Below are positions 23,586 through 35,554 of a DNA stretch of 64,000 nt, piece by piece. The position numbers and the translations under genes are program-made. Numbering within the stretch: position 1 is the first letter of the stretch; every line of letters starts with the position of its first letter. This stretch comes from Lathyrus oleraceus (lineage: Eukaryota > Streptophyta > Magnoliopsida > Fabales > Fabaceae), in NCBI RefSeq assembly GCF_024323335.1, contig NC_066585.1, forward strand, positions 185,372,184 through 185,436,183, in the 5' to 3' direction. The notes below the pieces were generated by a model, which saw only the letters and a program-made list of their open reading frames with translations, ran no database searches and was not told the DNA's origin.

Positions 23586-25152
23586 CTAAATACGACCTCA
23601 ATAGTAGTGGGTGGAAAGAAATAAAGACAATGCTTATTATTATTTGAGACTTGTCCACTTGTTTGACGATGAACCGAATGCTATGGAATTTGAGTGATTA
23701 TATTCTAATGAAATGAGAAAAATTATTATATTTGTTTACACATTATTAATCATTTGCGAAAATTTTTAATCTCCTAAAACAAAATTCTTTCAGTTTAAAC
23801 AAAATACCAATTTTTTTATAAATATACTTACTTAGTTTTTTAACAATTTCACTCTTGTTATGCCACATAGACAAATATTAATATTTTTGTCACAAAATTT
23901 AATAGAAATGACCAAATAGACTAATAAAATAATTTTTAAGAAAATAAAATATAACGTTTATTAGATAAAAAATAATGTGAAATATAAAATTAAATTGAAG
24001 GACTTAAATGCTCATAATTTTACTTCTCCTTTTAAAAATTATGTCGAACGTAATTTTGAAATGAATTAAAAATAAATCTAACATGGAGAGAATTCATGAG
24101 TTCAAGTGTGCGTCATTTAATTTATTTAAGCATTTAAGCTTTGTTTGAGAGTTTAGAAAAGTAGGTAGAGAGAACATTAAAATAAAGAAAAGGATTGAGT
24201 AAAAGAATATTTTAGGTGAGAAGAGTTTTGAGAGATTTATTTTTATTTAAAAACTAAAATCTCCGTAATTTAGGGTGAAAATGATTTTGGAGAGGTTACA
24301 CAAATTATTCAAATATAATTTATATTTTTATAATATCTTTAAAATAAAAAATAAAAATAATAAATATTCTTTTATCATTTTAAACAAAAAAAATTCAATT
24401 GTTTTTTGAAAATTTTCTATATTTTAAAAAAAAATCGTTCTTAGAAATTTTTTCTTCTCTCTAAACGTTCAAACAAAGTTTTAAAATAATAGGTATAAGT
24501 CATGTGACAAAAATATATCTGATAGTTGATATTAAAAATTGAGAAAAATTCTATGTACTGACAATGTAAATTTATTTTACACGGTCAACCCATGACGATC
24601 ATGCATCCCGTCAAGTCAGACTAAAAATTGTAAAATATTTGTATGACATGACAAAATAATATATTTCTATTGGATAACAATATAAAACTTTTTTTACGCA
24701 TCACCAATTATAAACTTAATTTTATACCTTTATTAAAATCAATGCATAATTTCCAACATAAAATTACTTTCTTTAGTTTTTTATCTTGTACCCTTGAAAA
24801 ACAAGTTAACATTACCCTATTTAATTAAATAAATAGATGTGGTTTTTTTTCTTCCTCGTGTTCTTCTTCCTATTTTATCTTCTTTCCGTCAGTGCCCCAT
24901 CGATGTCCATTGATGTTAATTAGAATTTAAAAAAAAAACTATAATTTGAACCCAATCTCTAAATTAAATTGAATTGAAGATAAAATAATTGAACCATTAT
25001 ATTTCGTTAATAAACCTAGAATCGAAATCAAAAAATAAAAAATATTACAAAAAAAATTTAAAAATATTTTTTGAAGTTTAACTGTTCGATTCTTAAATAA
25101 ATAATTCAGTTTAAAAAAATCAACTTTTAACAATCTGATAAGATTCAAAATT

Positions 25153-25209
<57 letters not shown>

Positions 25210-26031
25210 TCAATAATTTGATATTTTTAAATAATTTTTTATTATAATTTAATTCGGTTTAATTCGACTTTTTCATTGAATTATACCATAAACCTCCCTA
25301 ATGTTAACAAAAGCATACCCTTTATCTTCTCAATTTCAATCATCTCGCTAAACCACCAAACAAAATTAATTTCAATCATATCCTCATGGCAACACAATCA
25401 ATGGCATAAACGAAAAAACTGTACTTCTCTTACATACCCCGAGAAAAAAAACATTTATACCATAATGATATTTTCTTACTCAACCATATACTACCATAAT
25501 GATATTAACTAGGTAATGTGTACAACATGGGCGTTGACACCATAATCAACTATATACTTTGATTAAAAAATACAGTTATAGATATCAAAATTTAGTCTTA
25601 AAAAAACATTTTCTATAAATTTATATAGTACTATAAGTTAATGTACAAAATTAGTGTAGGGTCCCATGATGCCAAAGGGATAATGAAACTTCAATCGCAT
25701 ATATAACTCTCTGTCAATATTGACTCAGATGACCCACCATAGTTTACTGCAAATTATGTTCCCATTTTCATTCAATGGAATAGATTGTGTTGGTGTCATA
25801 AATTCAACATATTCAAAATTCTAAAGTCAAATCACAAAGTTGCTTAGCCTTTTATTAAGTTCACATGAAGGAGTTGTTCCAACTTGTACAAATTTTCTTG
25901 ATTACGAAACGTGGGAGTGGAGATCATAACGTACCCGATATCCATCGTATATAATAAAATAGAAAAAATTAAGATATATTTATTTTCCACTAATTTATAA
26001 AATCATTAATTAATACTAACATTATATTTTA
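23586..26031. other. A/T-rich intergenic DNA
   Basis: No gene was recognised. It holds an AT microsatellite (25156-25205). Around 24550-24790 there is a stretch (TTTTACACGGTCAACCCATGA...) resembling legume MITE-like text, but no terminal repeats could be defined. Short open frames look random. Confidence 0.5.
25156..25205. repeat. (AT)n microsatellite, about 25 units
   Basis: An uninterrupted AT dinucleotide run of about 50 bp. Confidence 0.97.
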
Positions 26032-26325
26032 TAAGTAATTTAATCTCTGCTTTTTCATGGATAAGAATACTCATTATATACAAGTATGACAATGTTTATA
26101 TTTGGAAGCTAATAATATACAATTATGATGTATACAAATTATAGAGATATTCTAATTTGAAAGCTAATATTATACAATTATGATGTATATCAATTATAGA
26201 GATATCCTAATAATTATACTAATTATAGAGATATTCTAATTTGGAAGCTAATACTATACAATTATGATGTATATCAATTATAGAGATATCCTAATAATTA
26301 TACTAATTATAGAGATATTCTAATA
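26032..26325 (-). repeat. 3' LTR with three tandem units
   Basis: Tandem units begin at 26101 (55 bp), 26156 (84 bp) and 26240 (84 bp), each starting TTTGRAAGCTAATA and ending AGATATTCTAA. The 5' LTR has one such unit. The purine-rich GTGTGGGAG lies just before the LTR on the minus strand. Confidence 0.85.
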
Positions 26326-29300
26326 CTCCCACACAGTTGAAGCGGGAGGTGGACGGACGCTGAGGCTGTCTCTGAAGTCTTGAAAAAGTATGAGAGGAAG
26401 TCCTTTGGTAAAAATATCTGCGATTTGATGTTTCAAGGGGATGTGGAGAACCCTAACTTGACCCCGAGCGACCTTTTCACAAACAAAATGAATGTCCATC
26501 TCAATGTGTTCCGTTCGTTGATGTTGAACTGGGTTACCTGAGAGGTAGATGGCACTGACATTGTCACAGTACACCATGGTGGCTTTATGAATAGGGCATT
26601 GTAACTCAAGCTGAAGGTTTCATAACCAGCAGGATTCAGATACCACATTGGCAACTCCACGATATTCTACTTCAGCACTAGAGCGTGAGAGTGTGGGTTG
26701 TCGTTTAGACGACCAAGAAAGTAGATTGTCTCCAAGATACACGCAGTAGCCGGAAGTGGAACGTCTAGTGTCAGGACATCCGCCCCAATCTGCATCTGTA
26801 TAAGATAGTAATGAAGTAGTAGATGAGGGATAGAGATGTAAACCATAGTGTTTTGTGCCCTGAATGTAGCGTAATATCCTACGGAGAGCATGCATGTGGG
26901 TGTCTATCGGATTATGCATAAAGAGACAGATTTATTGAACCGCATATGAGATATCAGGTCGTGTGAAGGTAAGATACTGGAGGGCACCTGCAAGACTACG
27001 GTAGAGAGACGGATCCTCATACGGGACACTATGTGCGACACTTATCTTGGGTTTTGTATCAACTGGAGTTGGACAAGTTTTGCATGAAGACATGCCGGCT
27101 CGTGAGAGGATGTCTTCGACATATTTCTTCTGCGTGAGGAATAGACCATGCTTATGGTGAGTGACGATAGTACCCATGAAGTAGTTGAGATGTCCTAAGT
27201 CTTTCATAGCAAACTCGGAGTTGAGGAGAGAGATGATGGATTGCCGCAAAGCATCAGAGGAGGTGGTGAGGATGAAATCATCTACATACAGTAAAATGTA
27301 GGCTAGATGAGAGTCTTTCTTGTAGATGAATAGAGAGTGATCACATTTACTTTGGTAAAACCCAATCGATGAAGTATAGTCGGAAAACCTCTTGTACCAA
27401 GCTCTAGGGGCTTGTTTGAGCCCATATAGTGATTTGCGGAGAAGACACACATGATCAGGATGTTTGAAATCTCTGAATCCTAATGGTTGATACATGTAAA
27501 CTGTTTCATTGAGTTCACCATGGAGGAATGCATTCTTGACATGGAATTGATGAACGTGCCAAGATTTAGAAAGAGCAAGACTGAGAACAGTGCGAATGGT
27601 AGCCGGTTTGACAACTGGGCTAAAAGTTTCTCCATAATCAATGCCAACCTGTTGACCTGCACCATCACCTACAAGTAGGGCTTTATGCCTCTCAAAGGAA
27701 CCGTCCGATTTTTCTTTATGTCTAAAAATCCACATAGATCTAATAACATTAATATCAGGTGGTCGTGGTACTAAATCCCACGTCTCATTTTTAATTAAAG
27801 CATTATATTCATCATGCATGGCCATTTTCTAATTAGGATCCTTAAGTGCAGACACTAGATTCCTAGGGAGTGGGGATTTTGTGACATGAGTGAGTAAATT
27901 GTAGTATTTTTTGTTAGGTTTAAAAATGGCATGTTGACTCCTAGTGATGGGTTTTGTGTTGGCTCGGGCGGTAGGTTGATAGATAGGGGGAAGATTATTT
28001 TGCAAGGTATGATTTGATTGTGGGGAGGGGAGTGATGAGTTTAGAGTAGGGGTTGAATTTGATTCAGACCGGTTTGAGGGAGTAGTGGGTCGTATTGTTT
28101 GAGGGAGTGCATTTGGAAAAGGTGTGGTGTGGGCCATGTTTGGGGAGGTGTTTGGTTTTAAAGGAGGGACCGATGAATTGTTTTGGTCTTGGGTCAGGAT
28201 ATGGTTGATGAGATAAGGGGATACGTCATTATCGAGAAACGTGTAGGTAGTAGATTGAGGGGTGTGCATCTTTGCATAGGGAAAGGTGGACTCATCAAAT
28301 AAAACATGACGACAAGTGATTATTTTGTTTGTTGTCATATCGAGACACTTATAACCATGATGATTGGACGGATACCCAAGAAAGACACATGGTGTAGAGC
28401 GAGGTTGAAGTTTATGGATGGTATTTGAGGGGAATAGAGGAAAGCATAGACAACCAAAAACACGTAGATGCGAGTATGACGGGTTTTTGTTATTTAACAT
28501 GTAGAGAAGTGACTGAAAATTAATTGATTTACTTGGCAAAATATTAGAAATATAGGTGGTCATTCTAGAGCATAATGCCAAAATGAAGGAGGTAGAGATG
28601 CATGAATTAATAAAGTTCGAATAATGTTATTAATGAACCTTATTTTTCGCTCAGCTTTACCATTTTGAGAGGAAGTGTAAGGACAAGAGTATGAAAAGAT
28701 ATGCCATTAAGTTCACACATTTTTCGAAAATTATTAGACATGTATTCGCCACCATTATCACATTGAATTGTTTTGATTTCCCGTTGAAATTGTGTTTTAA
28801 TGTAAGCTCTTAGCTTTTGGAAAATAGGATAAACTTGAGATTTTTGTGAAATAGGGAATGTCCACACAAAATTTGAATAGTTATCCAGGAATAAAACATA
28901 ATATTTGTGACATGTTGAGCTTAAAATGGGAGATGTCCACACATCACTATGTAGAATATCAAATGACAATAAGCTATTATTAAGAGAATTAGTGAAAGGC
29001 AATTTGATGTGTTTACCAAGAGGACATGAATTACAAAAATGTGAATGTAATTTATTGGAGTTATTACATTCGACCAATTTATTTTTGCGAAGAAAAGACA
29101 AAACATGTTCGCCCGTATGTCCTAGAAGATTATGCCAAATAGATGGTGACAAAGCTGCAAAGGTGGATGAATGCTTGGCTTTATTTTTTGTCATGTGGTT
29201 GATAATGGGGTAAAGGTCACCTTGGCTTTCACATCTCATGATAGGCATCCCCGTCTGAAAGTCATTCACAGAAAAACCAAACGGGTCAAATTCAATTGAA

Positions 29301-29515
29301 ACATTGTTATCTGTAGTAAATTTACGAACCGACACTAAATTTTTAATTAGATTTGGAGCATGAAGCACATTGTTTAGGACAAGAGGTGGGTGGGGGTTAT
29401 CTAGATGTGTACTACCGAGACCATAAATTGGAATAGAATGACCATTTCCGACAATGATTTTATTATTTTTGCTCAATTTAAAATAAGACGAGAGATTACC
29501 TTGCGAGGATGTCAT
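26326..29515 (-). pseudogene. pol: Ty1-copia pol (integrase, RT, RNase H), 2 stops and 2 frameshifts
   Basis: The frame begins MTSSQGNLSSYFKLSKNN, a point just after the protease active site in relatives. GAG-pre-integrase has WHNLLGHTGEHVLSFLRKN and CNSCPLGKH. The integrase core has DILHSDVWTSP and IQCDNGGEYMSNNF. A frameshift lies near 28640, and integrase continues from 28581. A TAG ends the linker at 27829; the same frame resumes as MAMHDEYNALIKNETWDLV. RT has DVWDLV-type text, VKNAFLHGEL and the YVDDF active site. A TAA at 26930 interrupts after ISYAVQ. RNase H has TDADWGGCPDTRRSTSGY; a further shift lies near 26600. The tail HIEMDIHFV...IADIFTKGL ends at 26320. Confidence 0.92.
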
Positions 29516-29516
29516 G

Positions 29517-29671
29517 TGAGTAATTTAATCCTTACCTTTTCATTGATAAGAATACTCGTTATATACAAGTATGACAATGTCTATATTTGAAAGCTAATAA
29601 TATACAATTATGATATATACTAATTATAGAGATATCCTAATAATTATACTAATTATAGAGATATTCTAATA
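29517..29671 (-). repeat. 5' LTR of the Ale-type element, 155 bp
   Basis: It matches the outer parts of the 26032-26325 LTR but holds one 84-bp unit. No initiator-Met-type PBS follows it on the minus strand; pol coding sequence starts almost at once, which fits an internal deletion. Confidence 0.8.
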
Positions 29672-30039
29672 TATTTGTCTCACTCATTTGTTAAAAAAAA
29701 ATTAATGTATTCAATTTCATGATGTAATGTATTTTATTTTTAAAAAATATATTTTTTTAAAAAGACAATTGAATAAAAAAAGAAAAAACAAAAAAGTAGG
29801 GACATAAAATATAACTCATCAAACTACTAAAAAAACGATAATTAGATATGTTCAATCTATCTCTCAAAATAATTTTCACATGAATAGATAAAAAGGGAAT
29901 CTCAAAGTATTATAATCAACAAAAAAAAATCTGCATTAACTAATCTATTTGTATGTGCATTTATCTTTATGAAAATGTGAGATATTGCGAATCTAAAAGA
30001 ATGTATAGTGTGTAAAATATTCTTTTATTTAATTAAAAG
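29672..30039. other. A/T-rich spacer
   Basis: No gene or structured repeat was recognised. Confidence 0.5.
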
Positions 30040-31140
30040 ATGTCAAAGAATAATATACACGTTATAAAATGCATGAATGATTAACATTGAGTCAATTTCA
30101 GGCCAAACATTTTAAAAAAATTTCTTGTTAGCATATTCGATAACAAACTTGATTTCATGTATTTCGGCTTAAAGAAAGGAGATGAAAACTTTAATCTTAG
30201 ATGAGAAAGATCCTAAAAATGTTATTAAATTATTCCTAAATATGTCACCACATGTTGATATTCTGGGATTTCATCTTGAAGTTTCATTCATGTTGCACTT
30301 AATTCAATTATGATTAGAAAAACACTAATTAAGTTGTATGATTCTCGGTGCGGGACGCTGTCGATATTTGATGTCAAATTATTTAATAGTTCTAAACTCG
30401 TGAATCAAAAGAGTACATTTGCCATTTGAAAGAAGTATATGCCAAATAGACTCATTTTTTAACTTAAAGAATGTCTCTCTATTAAAGTCAATTTTACCAT
30501 TTTGAAACCTGATATCATTTCTTGTGTGCCAAATTTTCCTTAGGATTATTATGATGAGAGTCATGATCAAAATCTAAATTGATAGATCTAAATTCTACCA
30601 ACAAGTTTGAATAATCTTTCATAACTAGTTTTATTCATGCCAAACAATCGCTTCATCCAATGTAAGAAAAGTATGGCATACCAATATCCATAGAGAGCAC
30701 CTAGAAACCATATGCATTCCCCTTCATATTAGCTAGTATTCTGTTGCAACAACAATATGCATTAGTTTCTAAGTCACTCATAATTAGAAGGACGTATGTA
30801 GGGATGCCAAATAAATTTTGTTCAAGAAGACTCAATGTGACCCATCTTGACACATTTGTAGGCATCTTTAAAGATATATTACCATTTGTATATTTTGTCC
30901 AAACGAACTCATCATAAATTATATTATCAAATGATAAGTTAATCTTCAAAATATTTTCAACCATTTGAGGATGCAAAATACATAAGTCATGATAAATGTT
31001 TCAATTGATGTCTTCGATAATTGATTTACCTTAGCAGTATACAAAAGTTGAATATCCATTGAAAAAATTATTTGTAAATTTTTAATTGTGTATCCCAACC
31101 AACAATGAAATGATATACCCAAACTACAGTATGAGAACAA
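30040..31140 (-). pseudogene. L1-type LINE 3' remnant (zinc-binding and RNase H region)
   Basis: Minus-strand frames, broken by many stops, read FVWTKYTNGNISLK (zf-RVT-like), then IWHTRNDIRFQNGKIDFNRE, a common text before the RNase H of legume LINEs, then APRIIQLN and a decayed NHNWIKCN-type RNase H start near 30290. The RT core is missing. No poly-A tail or target duplication was identified. The assignment is by motif memory. Confidence 0.65.
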
Positions 31141-31207
31141 TGAAAGAAAAGTAGTTAATTTTCTAAAAAATAACTTCAGTCCATAGGTGTCACAATAAAA
31201 AAATATA

Positions 31208-31440
31208 GGGCTCGTTTGAATCAGTTTTACTTTTCACTTTTTAAAATATGTTTTATAAAATTGATTTTAGAAAAATGTTTTTAAGAAGAGAACTATTAAA
31301 AATTTTATTTGGTAACATGATTTTTCAAAACTGTTTTAAAAATGAGAAAGTAGAAATATTTGTTTGATAAATTATTTTTAAAAACAGTTTTAAAAATGAG
31401 AAAATAAAAAATGATAACTCAATTTTTAAAAATTACTTTT
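31208..31440. repeat. Left terminal/subterminal inverted repeat of Harbinger
   Basis: After GGGCTCGTTTGAATC the sequence holds TTTGATAAATTATTTTTAAAAACAGTTTT-like text that is matched, diverged, in the reverse complement of the right end. The exact length of the repeat was not determined. Confidence 0.65.
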
Positions 31441-31750
31441 TTAACTAATATAAAATTAAAAATAATTTTAATAAATAATAATTAAATTTTTAATGACTCA
31501 TATTTAAATATACAAGTGTAAATTTTATTACTAAATAAAATCGAGATAAACACTTCTTATTATTAAATATATGATTTAATTCCTTTTTAGAGTCAAGTTA
31601 ATAACTTGTTCACAAAAAAGTTATCAAAGTTTTATAGCGTATATCAATATATGAAGCATACATTTATAAAACTAACATAAGTATTTAGAAATAACCACTA
31701 AAATTCAAAGTTGCTTGTATGAAAATCTAACATAGAGATAATTAGTTCAC

Positions 31751-33149
31751 TTAATTGCTACGGTGTACCCACATCTCATCTCTAATATGACTTCTCTTCA
31801 TTGCCATTTCAGCTGCACCTTCATTAGATAAACTTGTTAAGTTGTCGACTTTGGAACTTGTTCCTTCTATGATAGGACCTTCTTGTATTCCCTCAAGTTC
31901 GAGAGGATCCATTTCTTCCCATATCTTAAACAACTCGTTCGGTAAATTTCACTTGCGTATGTAATTGTGAATAACACAACACCCAATAACTATGAGTCGT
32001 TTCCTAAAAGGTTTATAAGAAGGCATCAACTTTAAAATAGGAAATCCATTTTTCAGCATCCTAAAACAATGCTCAATTGTCATCCTTAGAGACAAGTGTC
32101 TATAGTTAAATAACTCTTCCGGACTTCTGGGTTGTCTACCTTGACCTCTATATTCTTGTGCATGATACCTTTCACCCCTATAAGGGGGAAGAAAACCTCC
32201 AATACATGGATACCCAGAATCAATGAGATAAAAGGAACCTTCATCAAATAAAATATATTTTAGTTCAACTTTGTTAATTTCATTTAACATAATTTTATGT
32301 TGATACCATGACTTACCTCTAGGTGGCCAAGGAAATTCAGCATTTTGATTTGTAATTGCGTCCAAAAGAATCTTTGAATCATGTGCACTTCCTTCCCATC
32401 CCGAATATACATATGTAAACATCATGTTAAAATCACAAGCACACATGACATTTTGTGTGATTGTTGTCTTTCTATCTCTACATGAAATTTGTTTTTCTAC
32501 AGGAACCGATGCACTGATATGTGTACCATCAATCGCACTTATGCAGTTCTTTAAGACATAACCCAAATAATATGAATAAGTAAATCATAATCAAATTATG
32601 TTGAAACAAAAATACAACTACAATAGAAGAATATGAATTATATGCATACCTTAAACCAAGGATAGTATTTTGAATTATTTTTAATTCTTTCGGGAAACTC
32701 TTTGGACTCTTGCTTTATTAGTTCCTTTCCAAATCGACAAACTGCCCTTAATACCTCCTTAAAATTGCGTGATACTGTTTTAGTGGAATGTTGAAAGCGG
32801 ATTGAAGCAACTCTATGACGAATATTATGACCAATTATGAATAAAAATGTAGCAACCTTTTCTCTTCAACAAGCACATCTCTTGAGTCACATAAGTAGCT
32901 CTTCTCCCTCAATTATTACAGAAATTAATAAAACATTCTTTCTTCATTCGAAATAAATCAAAACAACTTGTTTCAGATCCATTTAATACTTCAGCAGCAA
33001 ACAAGTGACCAGTCAATGAAGATGTCAAAACCTTTGCTTTGTTAAAGTATTTCTGATGATAGTTATAAATCATACTATTAAAGAGAAATTCTGCGAATTC
33101 ATCATCACTTGCATCAGAAGTAGAATCGTCACTTTCATAAATATCAATT
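31751..33149 (-). pseudogene. Harbinger DDE transposase (HARBI1-like), two exons
   Basis: It would cut and paste the element. The last 5' exon seen starts after a candidate acceptor at 33150 with DIYESDDSTSDASDDEFAEF. The N-terminal region runs on through FRMKKECFINFCNN, then a frameshift near 32920, then VATFLFIIGHNIRHRVASIR. A 101-bp intron (32549-32649, GTATGC...TTAAAG) interrupts at YYPWFK/NC. The catalytic region has AIDGTHIS (first Asp), GSAHDSKIL (second Asp) and TIEHCFRMLKNGFPIL (Glu). TGA at 31949-31951 after HNYIRK interrupts the frame, which continues as LPNELFKIWEEMDPLEL to 31751. The catalytic triad is present. The true start is not resolved. Confidence 0.88.
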
Positions 33150-33425
33150 CTGGTTAGAACCTATCATACAATTTAATAAAAAAACTTTAAGAATGGTAAA
33201 TTCAATAAAAAGGAAATAAAAAGGTTTTATAACATAACTATAAAATTCAAAATAATGCATAAAAACACAAACAATTGTCAGCAAACAGAACAAAGTACAT
33301 AATCATAAAAACAATAAACAAAGTACTAAGAGAAGTATGTCTCATTACTATCATCATAAGTTCAAGTAAGACTTTATCCTTAAAGTCTAAGTACCAATCC
33401 ACGTTTCCTCTCAACATACATGGCG

Positions 33426-33430
33426 ATGAA
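33426..33430. repeat. Tekay target-site duplication, left copy
   Basis: ATGAA directly before the 5' LTR matches ATGAA at 41967-41971 directly after the 3' LTR. Confidence 0.93.
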
Positions 33431-35430
33431 TGTAACACCCCGATGAAATAAGGCTAATTATTTAATTTAAATTAATATAATATTTATTAATTTAATTAAT
33501 TAATTGGAAATATTATTGGATTATTATTATTATTGGAAAATATATATATGTTGGAAATAAGGAAAAGAGCCCATTTGGAGTAAAAAGGTTTTTACTGAAA
33601 AGCAGAGAAACGATCGTGAAAGAGGAAAGGGCAAAGAGACAGAGCAAGGGCTGAAGGTTGAAGAGAGAAAAGCTTGGAGCTCAAAGATTTGCCGGATTAA
33701 CTCGGGTAAGGGGGGTTTATCGTCGTTTAATGGGTATTATGGGATAACATGTAATGGGTAGTGATAAGCCGTTGATTTGACCCTAATTGGGATTGTGAAT
33801 GCTGAAAATGATGCTGGATAAACTGTGTTAGAAACTAAAATTGAATCCGTAATTGTGTGAGTCGTGTTTTTCCGAACGTATAGCTTTTTACGGAATTGGA
33901 ATCGGAGGTCCGGAAGTCCTCTAATGGCGGAAAATGCGGAAAATTCTGCATTCTGCTCGAGTTAGCGCAGGAACAGCTTCTGTCTTGCGTTAACCGGTTA
34001 ACCCAGGGTGTTAACCGGTTAACACTGTTTTGAATTGTGAAAATTTGCTGTTTTGTCTGCGTTAACCGGTTAACCCAGGGTGTTAACCGGTTAACACTGT
34101 TGTGATTGCTGAAATATTGCTGTTTGTGCTGCGTTAACCGGTTAACCCAGGGCGTTAACCGGTTAACACTGTTAAGTTTTGGGACAGGAAGCGTGTTGTG
34201 CTGCGTTAACCGGTTAACCCAGGGCGTTAACCGGTTAACGCTGTTGCAGAGTGGAAAAATGGATATTTTAAATGTTGTGTACATAATTGAGAGTTGGCCT
34301 ATGTTGGCGTATGATGTAATAGGGATTATATCCCGCTGTTTTGAGCAGTATAGGTATTAGTAGAGTGTGCTAATACTGTGTTTAATTGAATTACATGATA
34401 ATGATGTGTTGATACCTGTGTTGATGATGTATGATGGCATGTATAATGATGTGAATGTATATATTATGCCTGTATTTGTGAGTGGACTGTTGTATGGCTT
34501 AGAGTGTGAGCATATGTCCATTGTGAATTTTTGTTGATGCTGCATTGCTAGATGATTAGCGTGCATAGCATAGCCTTTGGGGCTGTAGCTAATTCCCATG
34601 GTGAGGAATTAGTGAGTGAACCATTGTGGGTTTGTTGTTGATGTTTGCATGCTAGATGATTAGTGTGCATAGTCTAGCCTTCGGGGCTGTAGCTAATTCC
34701 CATGGTGAGGAATTAGTGAGTGAGTCACTAGGTCTCAAATGAGTGGGACTAGTGAGCTTAGTAGCCGTATCTGGAGGGATCGGTGAGCTTGAACTATATG
34801 TTCAAGAATAGTCGGTACCGCATGTGTGGAGTCTCATTGCATAATGTATGTATGGCGTATAATATGAATGGATGTATTCCAATATTATACGTGTGTTTGT
34901 GTTGTTATGGAGTATGATTTGAGATTATACTTGTGCTTTATGTGGGTGTTGAGTATGATGTTGAGCTGATGAGCTGTTACTGATTGTATGTTGTGATTAG
35001 GGTGATTAATGTGTTAAATTACTTAACATGACATGATATTTTATAATGCTTATTATATCGATTGAGGAACTCACCCTTACAACTATTTTTCAGGTAACGA
35101 GAAATGAGTTGAGTAGGAGCGAATGCTTGGAGTCTAGTGTAGTCTCCTTAGTGGGTCATGCTCTGATAGATGTAACATCGGGAGGGAACCTTTTTAATTA
35201 TGTTGTTCATGATTGTTGAACCAGTTTACATGTAGTATGTTACATGTTTTGATTGATTTGATCTTTATCCGCTGCGATTTATGCAAGTGTTTAATTGATT
35301 AAATAAAGAGCATGACAGTTATTTTGGAACATGGTGTGAATGATTGTGTGACACCCTTAACTGCATAATTACTCTGATATATGTTTATTATTTTAATTAA
35401 ATATTTGGGGTATTTTAGAAGGGTGTTACA
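33431..35430 (+). repeat. Tekay 5' LTR, 2000 bp
   Basis: It starts TGTAACACCCCGATGAAATAAGG and ends AGAAGGGTGTTACA. It includes a four-unit 72-bp array (33989-34239) and two ~100-bp repeats near 34545 and 34645 sharing GGGGCTGTAGCTAATTCCCA. Long antisense frames here (for example 33835-34284) exist only because the 72-bp unit is a multiple of three. Confidence 0.96.
33989..34239. repeat. 72-bp array of paired GTTAACCGGTTAAC dyads, 5' LTR
   Basis: Four pairs start at 33989, 34061, 34133 and 34205, exactly 72 bp apart. In each pair two perfect 14-bp palindromes GTTAACCGGTTAAC start 21 bp apart, separated by CCAGGGT or CCAGGGC. The 35-bp pair is nearly invariant, while the 37-bp linkers between pairs have diverged strongly except at their edges. 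Confidence 0.97.
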
Positions 35431-35434
35431 TTAG

Positions 35435-35446
35435 TGGTATCAGAGC
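35435..35446 (+). other. Tekay primer binding site
   Basis: TGGTATCAGAGC four bases after the 5' LTR is the common plant initiator-Met tRNA primer site. Confidence 0.93.
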
Positions 35447-35554
35447 ATAGTCGGTCGAGTCGAGTCGTAATTATTCTGTTTCCCCTGTACGGGATAGGTG
35501 TTGTGTAACCCTATCAGTACTTATTGTTTAGCTTGTTGGGTTTTCAGAATAGAG

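Larger units (their letters stand above)
26032..29671 (-). mobile_element. Ale-type Ty1-copia element lacking gag
   Basis: Short LTRs flank a minus-strand copia pol. Both LTRs share T(G/A)AGTAATTTAATC on the inner/outer left side and GATATTCTAATA on the right. The right (5') LTR is 155 bp. The left (3') LTR is 294 bp because of an internal tandem expansion. Pol starts at the protease/pre-integrase boundary immediately next to the 5' LTR, so gag and most of protease are absent. No clean target duplication was found (TATTT right of the element; the left flank has TATTT two bases off). The Ale label rests on remembered resemblance of the RT. Confidence 0.85.

Noticed and set aside
24530..24790. 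MITE-like stretch with TTTTACACGGTCAACC
   Set aside because: No terminal inverted repeats or target duplication could be placed, so it was left as intergenic DNA.
33989..34239. CRISPR-like array of repeats and spacers
   Set aside because: Plant nuclear DNA; repeats are palindromic pairs in an LTR, present identically in the other LTR, with no cas genes.
33835..34360. Long frames with NRLTPWVNRLTQ repeats in the Tekay LTRs (also 40263-40896), both strands
   Set aside because: They arise because a palindromic motif is repeated every 72 bp, a multiple of three. They lie in LTR sequence and have no start context or conserved domain.
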